DNA of 64,000 nt. Source: Siniperca chuatsi (taxonomy: Eukaryota; Chordata; Actinopteri; Centrarchiformes; Sinipercidae). Positions 46,927 to 59,800 of the stretch are shown one piece after another (positions within the stretch are counted from its first letter, which is position 1; every line of letters starts with the position of its first letter). Where the stretch lies: contig NC_058046.1 in the NCBI RefSeq assembly GCF_020085105.1, positions 17,996,175 through 18,060,174 on the forward strand. The letters are read 5' to 3'. The translations under genes and the position numbers were made by a program. The notes under the pieces are model-generated. The model did no database searches. It saw only the letters and a list, made by a program, of their open reading frames with translations, and was not told where the DNA came from.

Positions 46927-49900
46927 TCATATAGAAGTTGATAACAGTGTTGTCCCTGCTCCATCCCCATTGCAGGCCTTTCTGTTGTTGGAGGCCTGGA
47001 ACTCATTCTGGATTTCGAGGAAGGTTTTGTTCTTGGTTTCAGGAACGACAAGGAAAATGTACGTTGCCACTGAGGAGCAGATGGCCAAGAACACCAGGAA
47101 ACAGTACTGCTGCAGCCCGATCTGTGCAAATAAAACACAATATAACACAAGTGGGCCCGACTCTCTCAAACATCCAAGCTCTTAAGTTTTGTTTCCTAAT
47201 TTAAATTTGTACCAGGTATTGATAAAACATTTGAAAACGAAAATATATTGTCATTTTCAATCATTTTGGACACCTACCAAAATAAAAGGGAAGGCCAGGC
47301 CGATGAAGAAGAAGCTGAGCCAGTTCACTGACCCTGCGATCATGTACGCTGCGGGGCGTGAGGTTTGTGTGAATAGTTCAGTGGTCAAGATGTTAGTCAC
47401 GCCACCTTCACAGAAGAAGAAACAACAAAAGAATGTTAGTTGTAACCGTTGTGCAGCAGCAGCTGCCGAGGAAAGACTTCAAAGTTGCTAATTTAGTCAG
47501 TTACCTGGTCCTAAGCCAAAACTCAGGATGAAAGCAAATACACACACCATGCTCAAGTATGGAAAGACTGGACTGGCATCCTGAGAGAAAGATAGTCACA
47601 CAAAAGAAATGTTAGCGTAAAGTAGAAGTGTTATCTGTGGTCATATGCAGGAAAGTGCATGAAACAATGGTTTAAATATCTATTTACAATGCCTGGGAGT
47701 AATTACCTGAAAAGTGAGTGTCAGAGTGAAAAAAATGCAGCAGATACTCATCAGTGTGTATCCTCCTGTGATGAGCGCTTTCCTTCCCAGACATTCAATG
47801 AGCATACCCTGTGAGACACACAGCATGTCACAAGACCGAAAAGATTCTCCAGGCAAATACTTCCTTTGAATTTCACTCTGACCTTTCATGAGATATTTAT
47901 ATATCAGCCTTGTTCCGTCAAATCCTGCTCCACGATATATTAGTTTATTGTTTTACCATCTTATGCCCTGTTTTAGTTATTTTATTCCTTTTACAACATT
48001 CATTATGCCAGATGTTCTTGTGCTGTTCTCTAGATGAGACAATTTTCCACTTTGGTGGACAATGACATCATTATCCCTTCTGTTTTACTCCATTTTAGGA
48101 GTGCTCTAACTTTCCAACTTTATTTAAACGCTTGAGGTTATCTTTGTTTCTGTAGCATGAAGGAAGTAATGCACTTAAAAATAAAATGTAAAACTCATAC
48201 TTACACATGTTAAAGCCGTGATGCATTCACAGGCACCAGTGCCAATGGTCACATATGGTATTTTATCAGCGGGGATACCGGATTGGGTGAACAAGTAATC
48301 TGCATAGAAGTAAATCTACAGGAAACATAGACAAGAAAACTGAATTACAAATAAATAACAGCTTAAATTTTGTTTTTCATTAGTTCTTCAGTGGTGTTTT
48401 TTAGTCTTAAAAGTTGCCAATGGAAGCACTGAGGAATAGATTCAACCTTGTGAGAGGCAGCAGAACAGAGAATACTGGAAGACAACAGGTACATCATCAT
48501 GTACATACAGCATTGATGCCGTTCAGCTGTTGTGCAGCGTTGAGCAGCAGGATGGTGAGAAGCTGCCAGCGGACACTACGATCAGTGAAGAGCTCCCAGG
48601 GTTTCTTGGCCTGGAAACCTACTAAATTATTCTTCTCCTTCTCGATATCCTCCCATTCACCATCATAGCCAGCACCGTGCAGTTGCTTCAGGGCTGCAGA
48701 AAGGAAAGCACATGACACATGTGGTGATTGTAGTTTTCTCCACATACATCATTCTCCTCATCTGATCAGGCTACAGGGTCTGTCTTTGAAAGGGTGTCAA
48801 ATCAGATTATTTTCAAGTTACAAGCGCGTGGTCACATGTCTGAACTCACAGCCTTGAAGACAAATTACTTTTTAAACTACGGTGTCATGTGCACTGAATC
48901 AATCTTTGCAGGCCAAAGATCAAATCACACTGATTTTGGAAGGAACGAAGTATTGGTGCAGCAGCTGTTGTGTCATCTTACCTTTCTTACATCCCTCATC
49001 ATCTCCTTTGTCAATGAGCAGGTAGCGCGGGCTCTCTGGGAACCAGGGCAGGATAAGGAGCTGCAGGAATGCTGGGATACATGTGGTGGAGAGCAGGATG
49101 GGCCAGTACTCCTCTCTGCCCAGGAGCTCTCTGTGAAATCACACAGAGATGTCGGATCAAAATCACGATAGAACAATTTAATCTTGCGAGCACAGGTTCT
49201 GAGGAAAGGTTAAGATTTTGTGTGATGTTAAAAATCAAACATGTCCAGCGCTTACTTGAGGCCAATCACTTGTCCAGTCAAGATCCCACCAGTGATGAAA
49301 ATAGACGTTCCCATTCCCATGGCACCACGAAGTGCAGTTGGAGCTATTTCCCCCAAATACAGAGGTTGAACACAAATGCCAATGCCTGTGAAAATAAAAC
49401 ACGATTAAAGCCACATTTCAGAAGTTTGACATGTTCAAACCAAATATTTATTAAGATGATTTCACATTGAATACAAAGATGTGTTTTCCTGGGATGTAGG
49501 AACACAGTCTGTAAATGCATTTCAGATTTACTTACCCGCATTTATTCCCGTGAGAAGACGTCCAATGATGAGTAATTCAAATAATCCTGTAGAGTAACTC
49601 AGACCCATCAGCAGAGCAGCCATTAATGCAAATATATTATTGGTCAACAGTGTCCCTTTCCTGATAAAGCAACATTACATTACAACATTATGACTGAAAT
49701 ACAGTATGGAAAATGGGATCATTTTGCCAAAATATGTTTGATTTTTTTTTGTTTTGTCCATACCTCCCCAGCTTCACAGACATCGTCCCACCGATTGTTG
49801 CTCCTATAAGTCCTCCTATGGTGAATATAGACACGATAGAGGACCAAAGCAGGGTGAGAACATCTTCTGATATGTCAGTCTGGTAACGCTCCCTCCAGGT

Positions 49901-50611
49901 TTGGTTGATGAAATTCTGCACATACTGAAGATAAAAGAAGGAAAACACAACGTGCGCATTCAGCAGGGGAGATAAAAATGATCCCTGATTTAAAATATTA
50001 AAAAGACATAGGCCTACTATATTTGTGCAATATGTAGTGTACAGTATATGTAGGCTACTGTATATGAGTGATGGAAAAATGTGATTTATGTCCAATAACT
50101 GCTGACTGTAATTTATAGGGTTTGTAACATGAGGATAGAAATGTTAACACACATACTGTGCATAAACACTGTACAGTTGTGTTGTATAATATTATACCAC
50201 TATGTTGTTGAGCATCTTTTGTGGTTAAGACTTTCCTCTGTCCCATTCATTAACATTATTATAATTGGTATTATTTAGACCAAATACTGAGCAGGATAAG
50301 GCCAGTGACAGACAGTAGTGTTATTACCGTTGTGGGCGCATTGATGACGGATATATTATATCCATACTGAAAGGTTCCCCCTATACACGCAGCACACACA
50401 GCCAGCAGAAGTGATTTGTTGGGAAGCTGCAATAAAATAGAGACATACAAACAAACATTTATATAGGAATCGTGGATAGAAAGCTGCATCCCAGATCCAG
50501 TTTTTGTCTAAAACTCTTATTTCATTATATTCCACATACCTTTGTCCGCTTTGTGTCTTTGATTTCTTTAATAAGAAGAGATTGGTATTCATCCATAAAT
50601 GCTTTAGGCAT
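46927..50611 (-). CDS. slc2a11-like: Class II facilitative sugar transporter, GLUT11-like (slc2a11/slc2a15 group)
   Basis: A twelve-helix major-facilitator sugar carrier, 510 aa in twelve coding exons: 50611-50540, 50426-50328, 49924-49764, 49660-49536, 49385-49256, 49130-48982, 48693-48509, 48315-48205, 47808-47707, 47580-47505, 47405-47278, 47121-46927. Family marks are [16 protein letters not shown] in helix 1, a sequon in the first loop (NQTW), [38 protein letters not shown] before the central loop, QQLNGINA in helix 7, [31 protein letters not shown] in helix 10 and [12 protein letters not shown] after helix 12. Where class I GLUTs have QLS this one has QLN, so it is not a GLUT1-4 type. 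GGYTLM-x-I and ILSFGLGP resemble human GLUT11. Teleosts have several members here, some needed for pigment-cell development; I cannot tell slc2a11l, slc2a11b and slc2a15 paralogues apart without a tree. The start is the first in-frame ATG of the exon that splices to helix 1. Confidence 0.9.
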
Positions 50612-51086
50612 TTTGCAGCGGATTTGCTCAAAGTATTTTCCAGTATTGTTTGTCCTTTGCGCGCAGAGTGTCCTTGATTTAAAGAGTTTGTTCTCAACAG
50701 GAAACTCAAATCTGAGGGGAGGATGAGCTTATCCCGAGGATGATACAATCGATCTGTTGCCATAAAGTGACCGCGAGGTGAAGAGAATCGGTTACATTAT
50801 TCCATGTTTGTCAAGATTTCACGGCATAATAGCTGCATCAAATTTTGGGATTCAGCTCGGTTTTACTTCTCCGGAAGAAAGAAGGGAAGTACATCTATCC
50901 AAGCCCGGAGAAGCTGTTGCAAAACTGTATTTATTTCCCAGCAAACATAAAACAAAATTAAACATTTTGAATGCAGGTCAATTCAGTGCAGATGACAGCA
51001 TCATGGCTTTCCTAACAGCCATTAAGGAGGCGGAGAGTCGAGGTGAAAACCCGTGTTTCACAAACACTTGGGTAATTTTCTTTCCA

Positions 51087-51088
<2 letters not shown>

Positions 51089-51148
<60 letters not shown>

Positions 51149-51173
51149 TTTATTTTATTATTTTTTTTTTTAC
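51089..51173. repeat. (TA)n microsatellite followed by T-rich tract
   Basis: About 21 TA units are followed by more than 20 T and further T-rich sequence. It probably is prone to length error in assembly. It lies about 480 bases upstream of the slc2a11-like start codon. Confidence 0.9.
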
Positions 51174-51488
51174 AGATTTGGACATTTTTTCTCATTTTCA
51201 TAAACCATAAACCTTAAATATCATGTGCAATATTGGCCTTTACAATGTTGGGTATGTAAAAAGGCTCAGAATACAAGACTTAATGTACATGTGATAACTA
51301 AATATGCCTGTAAACCTGTTAGGTGTTGACTCCCCCTATGTTTCAAACTTTAGAAGAGCAGAAGTGATGTGAGCATCTGCAGCAGCTTCCATCTGAATGC
51401 TCAATAAATAAGGTAAATGGATGAAGTGATGGGCAAATGAAATGCACCATAATACTCTACATGCCTGTTGATCTTTATTTCATACAAT

Positions 51489-52008
51489 GGCACCACTTTA
51501 TTATGGGGTTTGTAAGTTGTAATTAATTGCTTTAATATTAATGAGTCATTTACTAATGCTTTATAAATCCGTTATAGGCCAAGATATTAATAAGAACAAG
51601 TTTTGGGTTGCCAGGTTCTGGCGGGTGTTTATCCTCCTCCAGCAGGACACTTGCTTTATCTTTTTCATCATGAAGACTCCTCCAATGAACCTGCCGGTTA
51701 GCATAACATCTGGACAAAAATCAATTTATTAACAGCTTATTGATATTTAGAACTGAAAACATGATGGATGATTAGAATGTGAGAAACCAATAAGCTTTAA
51801 TGGATTACTAATATTCACAACTGCATAATTACCAAATAAGGTAAAAAGGGGATTTTGCACAACTTTACCCCAAACCTGCTCTTATTAATGGCTTTTAATG
51901 GACCTATAAAGCATGGAAATGACTGATTTATCATTTATTATCTAACATGATGTATTAATCATTAATAAACCATTAGTTACAACTTATCAACCCTTTATAA
52001 AGAGTGCC
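51489..52008. mobile_element. AT-rich foldback MITE
   Basis: The left arm GGCACCACTTTATTATGGGG with TAAGTTGTAATTAATTG is matched by the right arm, whose reverse complement reads GGCACTCTTTATAAAGGGTT and then TAAGTTGTAACTAATGG. Similarity with gaps runs for about 100 bases and includes AATGCTTTATAAATCC against CATGCTTTATAGGTCC. There is no transposase frame. The target-site duplication is unclear. Confidence 0.7.
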
Positions 52009-53948
52009 TCATTAAGAATACATTTTAGATTACATTTGACATGACATTTACATTCCTCTTCTTTACTGACTACCAGGCCTATTAATTTGAGCGAAGGAAT
52101 CATCATCCAATAAATATAACAATAAAAAATAAAAAACTCAACACCTCTCGGGCAAAACTCCTGCTTTCCAGACAAACCCTCTCTGCTCCACATGCATGAT
52201 CTTATCGCAGTTTGTCCCAGTAATAAATAATGACTTTAGATGTGTGGATGAACACATTCACAGTAAATTGGCTACGGAAAGCACACATTTCCACTGAAGC
52301 CTTCTTGGGTGTTAAATGGTTTGTAAAATTAGCACAGAGGGTCGGTTTCAACTTACCTCTTTCTTTAATCGCACAGATCCCTCATTGAAGTTCATTTTGG
52401 AAGCTGCCGTAAAATTATGTTTGATTAAAGCATTTATAATGGATGTTCCACTTGAGTTGAAGCTCTTACATAATGGCAGCCTGTTGGAAGGTGCAGCATA
52501 TGATCTCAGCTCCAGGGGGGGGGACTCATTAACCCCTTAAAGCACATGCCTGCATGGTGCTTAGGCTTGCCCTTGGGTTATCCTTTGTTGTCTAAATGAA
52601 TAGAATGAGACACTTCACATGCCTTTTTATGCTCACAGCCTTTTAAAAATGATTTTAAAATACCATCCTCCTTATAATCCAGTTCTACATACAGACATGA
52701 TCACAAGGTTTTTTATTCATGTGCCAGAAAAGATTATGATCAGCAGAGCACTGTAGAGTACACAAGATTCATACAACTGCCTAGTTGTAATAATATTTTC
52801 AGTAGTGTAAAAGAATACTTTGTTTAATATATTTAATTACTGGCAGAACATCTACAATAACAAGTTATTATCATATTCAAAAATGTATGTATGAACACAT
52901 TAATAGCATGTTTTAAGTGCTTTCAACCCAAATTTATTATCAAGTCAGTGGAAAATGTAAGAAGGAATCAAAATTGATTTGTAACTCTACAAAACATGAA
53001 TGCATTTTTCTGTTTATGGCGTTTAGGTCTGTAACTTCAGGTCTCCGATAGAACAACTAATTTCTAAACACAAGTGAATTCCAACAACAGCATCAGTTGC
53101 TCTAGATTGCTGCCAACATCAGTCCATAGGTAGACTACTATGAGGCTTTTTGAGGGCACGCTGTTCTGCATACATGACCCAAATAGGCGACTAGTTTCTG
53201 GCCAAAAACTTTTAATCCTGCAAGAGAATGTGCTCACGCCGCCATTTGGCCATTTGTTTGAAGAGAAAATCCACTCCAAAATAGAATCAAGACATGTTAT
53301 TGTGTTATTTTTAATAATGTACAGATTTGGTTTTGTGAGCAGCAGACAGATCCTGGAGCTGCTCCACAGACAGCAGATAAAAGAAACACTCATGTGGCAG
53401 TAATTGTAGCAGCTCTGGGAGCATTGTGTGATTTGCTGCTAGAAGCCCTCTCATCCAAATAAAACCCATTAGGCTGTGATGTAAAACTAAAAAATGTTTG
53501 AGCTACCATACTTAATTATAAATATACTGACCACCTCTACAAAATCAGATGATTTTGAAAGACTTGAGTTAAGAGACAAGTGTGTTTGTTTGCAATGTAA
53601 TGTTATCTGTAACACGTTATTATTATTGTTGTTTTTGTTGTTTCACCTCTGCAATGTTTCTTTTATGTAAGTCCATGTGGGCTGGGCACTTATATGTTCA
53701 TGACACAAATAAACAACAGCAACAACTTTCCAAAATCATTTATAAAAATTAATATTGACTCTCATTAATCTAACTATTATTTGACTTAATGCCTCATTTG
53801 TTCCTGTCCTCAAATGACCTAATTTAAGCTTCAATGTTGCAAGTGGGCAGCTGAGGTTACAACAGCATTAAATAGTGAAAATAATTATGGGCACAGTGTT
53901 GACAAGCAAGTAAGAATCCATGTTTTCTGTGTACAACATGGCGTAAAA

Positions 53949-54516
53949 GCGCTGGTGGAACGTACATTCACTCAAGTACAGTTCAGAGGTACTTGTACTT
54001 TATTTCCTACTACTTTATACTTCTAACCCTCTACATTTCAGCGGGAAAATATTATAACTTTTACTCCACTTTTATTCCACTATCAAGTCAATTCAAATAT
54101 GCTTCATGACCATAGTTAAGTCAACACATGATAAACATAATACAACACTGCACTATACAACACTATGTGCACTATAACTAAATACACTATACTGCATTGC
54201 TGTAGATTAAACTACCCAACAGTATATAAAGTAGTTAAAATTAGCTCAATCTTAAACATCTACAGCAGTAAAATGCAACATACATACATACATTAATATT
54301 AATCCAGGAACATCATATTTAACAGTAAAACACTGACAGGGAACATTTTACTGCAGAATGAGTACTTTTACTTTTGATACTTTCCTAAGTGCATTTTGCT
54401 GATAATACTTCTATACTTTTATTTTGGTAAGATTTTGAATGCAGGACTTTTACTTGCAGTGGAGTATTTTCACAGTGCGGTATTAGTAAAGGATCTGAAT
54501 ACTTCTTCCACCACTG
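53949..54516 (+). repeat. Teleost interspersed repeat with weakly inverted ends
   Basis: It starts GCTGGTGGAACGTACATTCA with many TACTTTTACTT-like words. The right end, reverse-complemented, begins CAGTGGTGGAAGAAGTATTC, so the two ends share CTGGTGGAA/AGTGGTGGAA. The core AGATTAAACTACCCAACAGT also occurs at 42.36 kb. It is probably a non-autonomous DNA element. Confidence 0.6.
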
Positions 54517-54524
54517 ATAACAAG

Positions 54525-54660
54525 TAGGCTTCTACTTTTGATACTTCAGGTACAGTTAGCCCATAATACTTATGGACATCTTGAAGGTGGCGCTTTTACT
54601 TGTGGGGTATTTTTAAATAGTGGTATTACTACTTTTACAGGATATGAATACTTCTTCTAA
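54525..54660 (+). repeat. Second fragment of the same repeat
   Basis: The sequence TTCTACTTTTGATACTTCAG through GGATATGAATACTTCTTCTA repeats the right half of the element at 53.9-54.5 kb at lower identity. It is adjacent and in the same orientation, so it is either an older copy or a tandem duplication. Confidence 0.5.
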
Positions 54661-55240
54661 GGAGCAAATATTAGCTGCGGGCCCCATGTTAGTTTTGATA
54701 TAATTTGATTCAAAGCTAAATTATTTATGAAAATGCACTGTGTAAGCATAATGCCAAATAAAAGATTTAAACTGCTAAAAGTAGATGTTGACAATCATAA
54801 AAACCTGAGTATGGAACAAATAAAAGTCTGGTATAGATATCTAAAAATGCTCACCATTTTACTTTATATTGTGCTTCCGTACATATTACCAAAGAGATGT
54901 GCAATTAATTGAATTATGACAAAGTAATTGCTGCACAGGTCATCAGGGGTCTGTGGGGCCCTTGAGGGTGTGGAACCCCTGGGCATTTGCCTGCTTTGGT
55001 AATCCAGCCAGCAATTTTAGTCAGGTCCAAGGGTCAAGTGTAATTCCTGAAGATGTAGATTAAAATCCGGCAGGTTTGAAAGGTTGCCTGTGCACAGTGA
55101 GTCTGTCCTTGGTGTCTGCCAGTGTTTGACCGCCGGGGGGCGCTTTATCCGCACGGGAGAGCGTTTGTGCAACACTGAAACTCTTCCCCTGGTGGTTTTA
55201 GGAAACAGCAGAGAGAGGCTGCTGGTGGCTGGTGGTCATA

Positions 55241-56773
55241 ATGTCGGGCAGAAAGCCCCGGTCTGTGGCAAACCCTCTGGAGTCTGCGATCACTACGCCG
55301 AGTGAGAAGATACTGAAAGAATGCCACAGTTTATATGTCGACAGCGAAAACGGTAAATAATCAATAACCTGGATTTATAAGAGCCAACGTTACAGCTGAG
55401 TTAGGACGGTAAAGCTGAAACAAGCACGCATAGTTGTGCTGTTATGTAACTTAGTGGTTTCGTAGGACTCAGTCTGAAGTTTGCAGTGATCGTAAAACTC
55501 GGCTGGTTTGATATGTAAAGTGGGTGGTGTTCTGCAGCAGCTGCCTGTCAGTGTCAAACACTTGACATTGAGCACCGGTGTGGCTCCTCGGCGGCTCCGC
55601 AGGGCAGCGCCTACATCTTCCTCTGTCAGCTTACACTGCTGCAATGTGCTCTGCTGTTCAGCACAGGGGGTTTGGTTTAAACATGAGGCGAATACTGAAC
55701 CAGATAAGTGACTTCTTGGGTTTCTCTGGTGTCTTCAACAATAATCTTCTTGTGTAGTTCACTCTGTGTGTGTGTGTGCGTGCGCGCGCGCGCGTGTGCA
55801 GACTTTGCTGCGCGCGCGCACACACACAAGACCTGTCTTAGTTATTACAGTATACTAGTATAACAGGCCTATAGCTGCTTTATTTCAGTAACAATGAATA
55901 ATGAGAGAGATTGTTCAGACCAGTGTTAAACAGACAAAGTAAGACTGGTAGTAAATTTGAGCTCCAGACTTGACTTTCCAGTTTTTAACACTTTATTTTA
56001 CTGGTTCATCATTTCCTGACAGTTTCCTGGAAGGAACTCAGTAACTTGGTACCAATTAAAGACTAAATAGTCATTTGTTTTAGAGCTACAACTAATGATT
56101 ATTTTCATTATCGATCTGATGATTATTTTTTCGATTAATCAGTTGACTGAATTTTATGCTTATGTGGCATTTTTGTTCGTTCAGCTAACCTGCTCTGTCC
56201 TGACAAGAAGACTCTTGAGGTTACATGAGCAATTAAGTGGAATTAATTAACTTGAAATGTACCAATTGAACACAGTCTCCATTTTCCCTGTAAATGTTTC
56301 CAAATGACATCGTTCTTTCAAAGAAACCTTGGAAATGATTTGAAGTCACTTGTAAGCCCTGTTCACACTCACACACATTTACACACAGCCACACCTGGAA
56401 GATGCCCAGTACAAACACAGTCTGACCGGCTGACCACTGAGCTGCTTCACTGGAGCGGTTTGGTGGTTAAAGGCTTTGCTCAAAGGCTCCTCATTGAGGG
56501 AGGCTAAATGCTGCTCTTTCACTTTCCCTGCCTAGATTAGATTTTTAGAAATTAGACTGAAATTAATTTTAATGGATGATCAGCTCTGTATTTTTTATTT
56601 TTTTGGATGCCATGACTGAGACTGTGTAAACTTTATTGGAACGTTCAAATATATTTTCCTATTACTGATTGTTTATTTGTTTTTACCAAGCATTGGTAAA
56701 CTATGCACATAGGTAGGCCTACTATTTAGATATTTTGACTCACAATTTAAAATGACAGTATTTTATTTCATGG

Positions 56774-56832
<59 letters not shown>

Positions 56833-59800
56833 TTCAGGCCTGGTGAAGATTGCCAGCAGTCTTGGAGTCCGGCTCCTGCCTCCCAGAAAGAAGATTATAG
56901 TGATGATAATGGGTAACCACTCTGCAGGGAAGAGCTCCTTCATTAACTGGTAATATCTCTATTTTTTAATGGGATCTACAGTACCATTCAGCTGCCTGAC
57001 CATCACATGCTCTGCTCCATGTGTGAGTGAGAGTTTGGTAACAAGTGACACAGAAATATCATCTTCACACATGACTTTTAAAAAGCGCTTTGTGGTTTGC
57101 AGAAAGTTCAGCAGATTTGTCACAGGAAATGTGTATTTATAGGATTTACAAAGTTGACAGGGAAAGACAAATAGGTCTAGTTTATCATTTTGCATGCCAG
57201 TTGAGTGTTTTACTTGCAGAAGCTACAGAAAATAAAAAGGGGAGAAAATAAGGACCTTACTTCCCAAGTTTTATTCTTTTTTTTACTCTCTTGAGCTAAT
57301 TCTGATTGAACATGAGGATTAAGGGGAAGGCGATATGGATAAAATCCTCTATCACATTACATGTAATTTGATGTCTCCATAACCATATGTATCGTGATGT
57401 AGTGTGTTTTTTAGAGATTGTAGATACCCATTTGTAGATCAAATAACCAGATGGACATGTCTGTTTTTGGCTAATACAACAAATTAAATACGTGACATAT
57501 CCAGGTACTTCATCACATTAATCCTAACATCCTGTAAATACAATATTTCCATCAAACTGTCTCAGTGATTGCTAATTGATAGCACATTCCCCACAACCCA
57601 CAACATATTGGGATATTGGGTTATAAACGGCACAGCAAAATCTCAAATTGTCAAATTTCTACGGTCTTATGGTTAGAGCTGCAACGATTAATTTCTTTAT
57701 CAATTAATCTTTTGATTATTTTCTCATTTAATTGTTTTGTCCATAAAAAGTCAGAGAACAGTGAAAACTGTCCATCACAAGTTCCCAGAGCCCAGGGGGA
57801 CATCTTCAAAATTGCTTTTTTTTGTTGGATGAACTGTCTAAAACTTTAAGTTATTCCATTTATGACAAAGGAAAGAAGCAAATGTTCACTTTTAATTTAA
57901 ACAACTAATCACTCACCAAAACTTTGCCAATTAACTTCTGTTAAATTCTAATTGATTAATTATTTTGGCTCTACTTTTGGTAAGAAATTATTATATATCG
58001 CACAACCCTGGTGTTGTGTTTGAGGGGTTGAAAAACTCTCTACAGTTGAAATGTTACCGTCAGCTATTTCAGGAATGTGTTTTCAACCACCTCCATAAGG
58101 AACACAGCTGTCAATCATGCTAACAGTCACTGATCTCACATATTTTAGAGTGGGGGAGGGGCCTACCCTGCGTCTGTAGGTGCTTTTAGCATGAACTTGT
58201 TGATGTACGGGCTGTTTAAGGGTGAGAGTAAACAGAAAATGAAATAGTTAAGACCATAGCGTTTTTTGTATTGCAGCACTTTGTTGGTTGGGGAAATAAT
58301 TGGCATTCTCCCTGAGAGGAAGCACTAGTTTTCTCACATTTATTATTAATACTGAAAACTCGCTGGATTGGAGAAGATGAGAGTATACACGGCTGTTTTA
58401 TCTGACTGTCTGTACATTTCAAGTTGTTCTTTCCTGTTTGACTGTGTGTAATTTATTGTTAATTCACGTGTGATCACAGGTTCACATCACACCTTCAACC
58501 AGTCCTCTAACATATAAACAGGCCTTTTACGCAGGTACCCGGCTAGTTTATTGGAATTGGTGTTGAAATTATTAAACAATCAATTGATTAGCTGATAGAC
58601 AGAAAATGAATTAGGAACAATTGGATAATCGATTAATTTCTGTTGTCATTTTTCAAGAAAAATGCTGAACACTCACTTATTCCAGCCTCTCAAATGTGAG
58701 GATTGTTCTGCTTTATGTGATTGTAAATGAAATATCTTTGGGTTTGGTACTTTTGGTCGGACATAATAAGCAATATGAAGATGTCGCTTTGTGCACTGAG
58801 GAATAATGATGATGTAATTTTTCACTATTTTCTGACATTTAAAACTAAACTATTAATGATTAGTTGCAAAAATAATCAAGAGATAAACCGATAATGAAAA
58901 TAATTGCAAGTTGCAGCCCTACTAGGAATAAGAGCTGTTGTTGCTTTAGATCCCGTGCACGCACAGTTTTTGATGCATTTGAAGCCCATTGCTGTCATTT
59001 TAGGTATGTTGAGGAGCACATACAGAAAGCAGGCGTCGCCATTGAAACACAGGGGTTCACGTTCATCACAAGTGGTCGCAAAAGAGAATCACTGACGGTA
59101 AGAACAGCAACATTTCCAGCACCGATACACAAGGACTTGGTATTCAGTGTGTTTAAAAGCCCTTTAACAGAAGTACCAACTAATGCTTGAAAAGAGAACC
59201 ATGTTAGCCACCTCTTACAAACAGCTTTGTGTTGCGTGCTTCATTTGAATGCTTTTACAATTTATTTCCAGATCTTATCTGTGTTTGTTAACCAACAGTA
59301 TTTTTGGCTGAGGGATTTTTCAATTTTTTACTTCAATAATGGTAACTGAAGCTGCAGCCGGTCATAAAGGTTGATGAAGCGATACGTTAAGCGTGTACGG
59401 AGGGCGCTCCCTCAGTCAGTGGGGATTTCTCATTCTGTATGCTGCTCCAATGAGTGGCTTTGTTGTATAGACACATACACACACAGAGGCATCTTTGCAG
59501 CATATAAACAAGCTTGGGAGACACCTGTCTCTCCGTCTTCTCTCATCCTTTTCCTCTGCCTCTCTGTTCATATCCTGTTGTGGTGAAGGTGATGAAGATG
59601 AATAATATATTTGCAGTGCAGGACTGCAGAATGGAAGGATAATCTCCTATGAAAAGCTTAAAGCGAGCGTACTGAGCTGCAGCACAGCAGCTGGTGTAAG
59701 ACTTGAGTGCGAAGTACCGAGAAGAGAGAGGACTCTGTTGTAGCAAACTGCAGATGAATATTTGCCTCTTCGGGTTTTCTCACATTGTCTTTTTAACTCT

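Larger units (their letters stand above)
50612..55240. other. Gene-poor divergent intergenic region (slc2a11-like to GTPase gene)
   Basis: It should contain the promoters of both divergent genes. Recognised content: a (TA)n plus T tract (51,089-51,173), a foldback MITE (51,489-52,008), a 0.57-kb repeat (53,949-54,516) and a second fragment of the same repeat (54,525-54,660). About 52,010-53,940 has no recognisable gene; the short open frames there lack coding character. A G/C-richer patch at 55,085-55,240 probably is the GTPase promoter and 5' UTR. Confidence 0.5.

Noticed and set aside
51089-51175. Candidate LINE or SINE tail at the (TA)n plus poly-T tract
   Set aside because: No element body adjoins it on either side; it is best read as a simple-sequence tract.
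50778-51203. A 141-codon plus-strand open frame upstream of the GLUT gene
   Set aside because: Its end is translated (TA)n and poly-T sequence, it matches no family I know, and no splice structure or gene context supports it.
53140-53403. An 87-codon plus-strand frame in the intergenic region
   Set aside because: No recognisable motif, no neighbouring exon with compatible splice sites, and an overlapping frame of similar length on the other strand.
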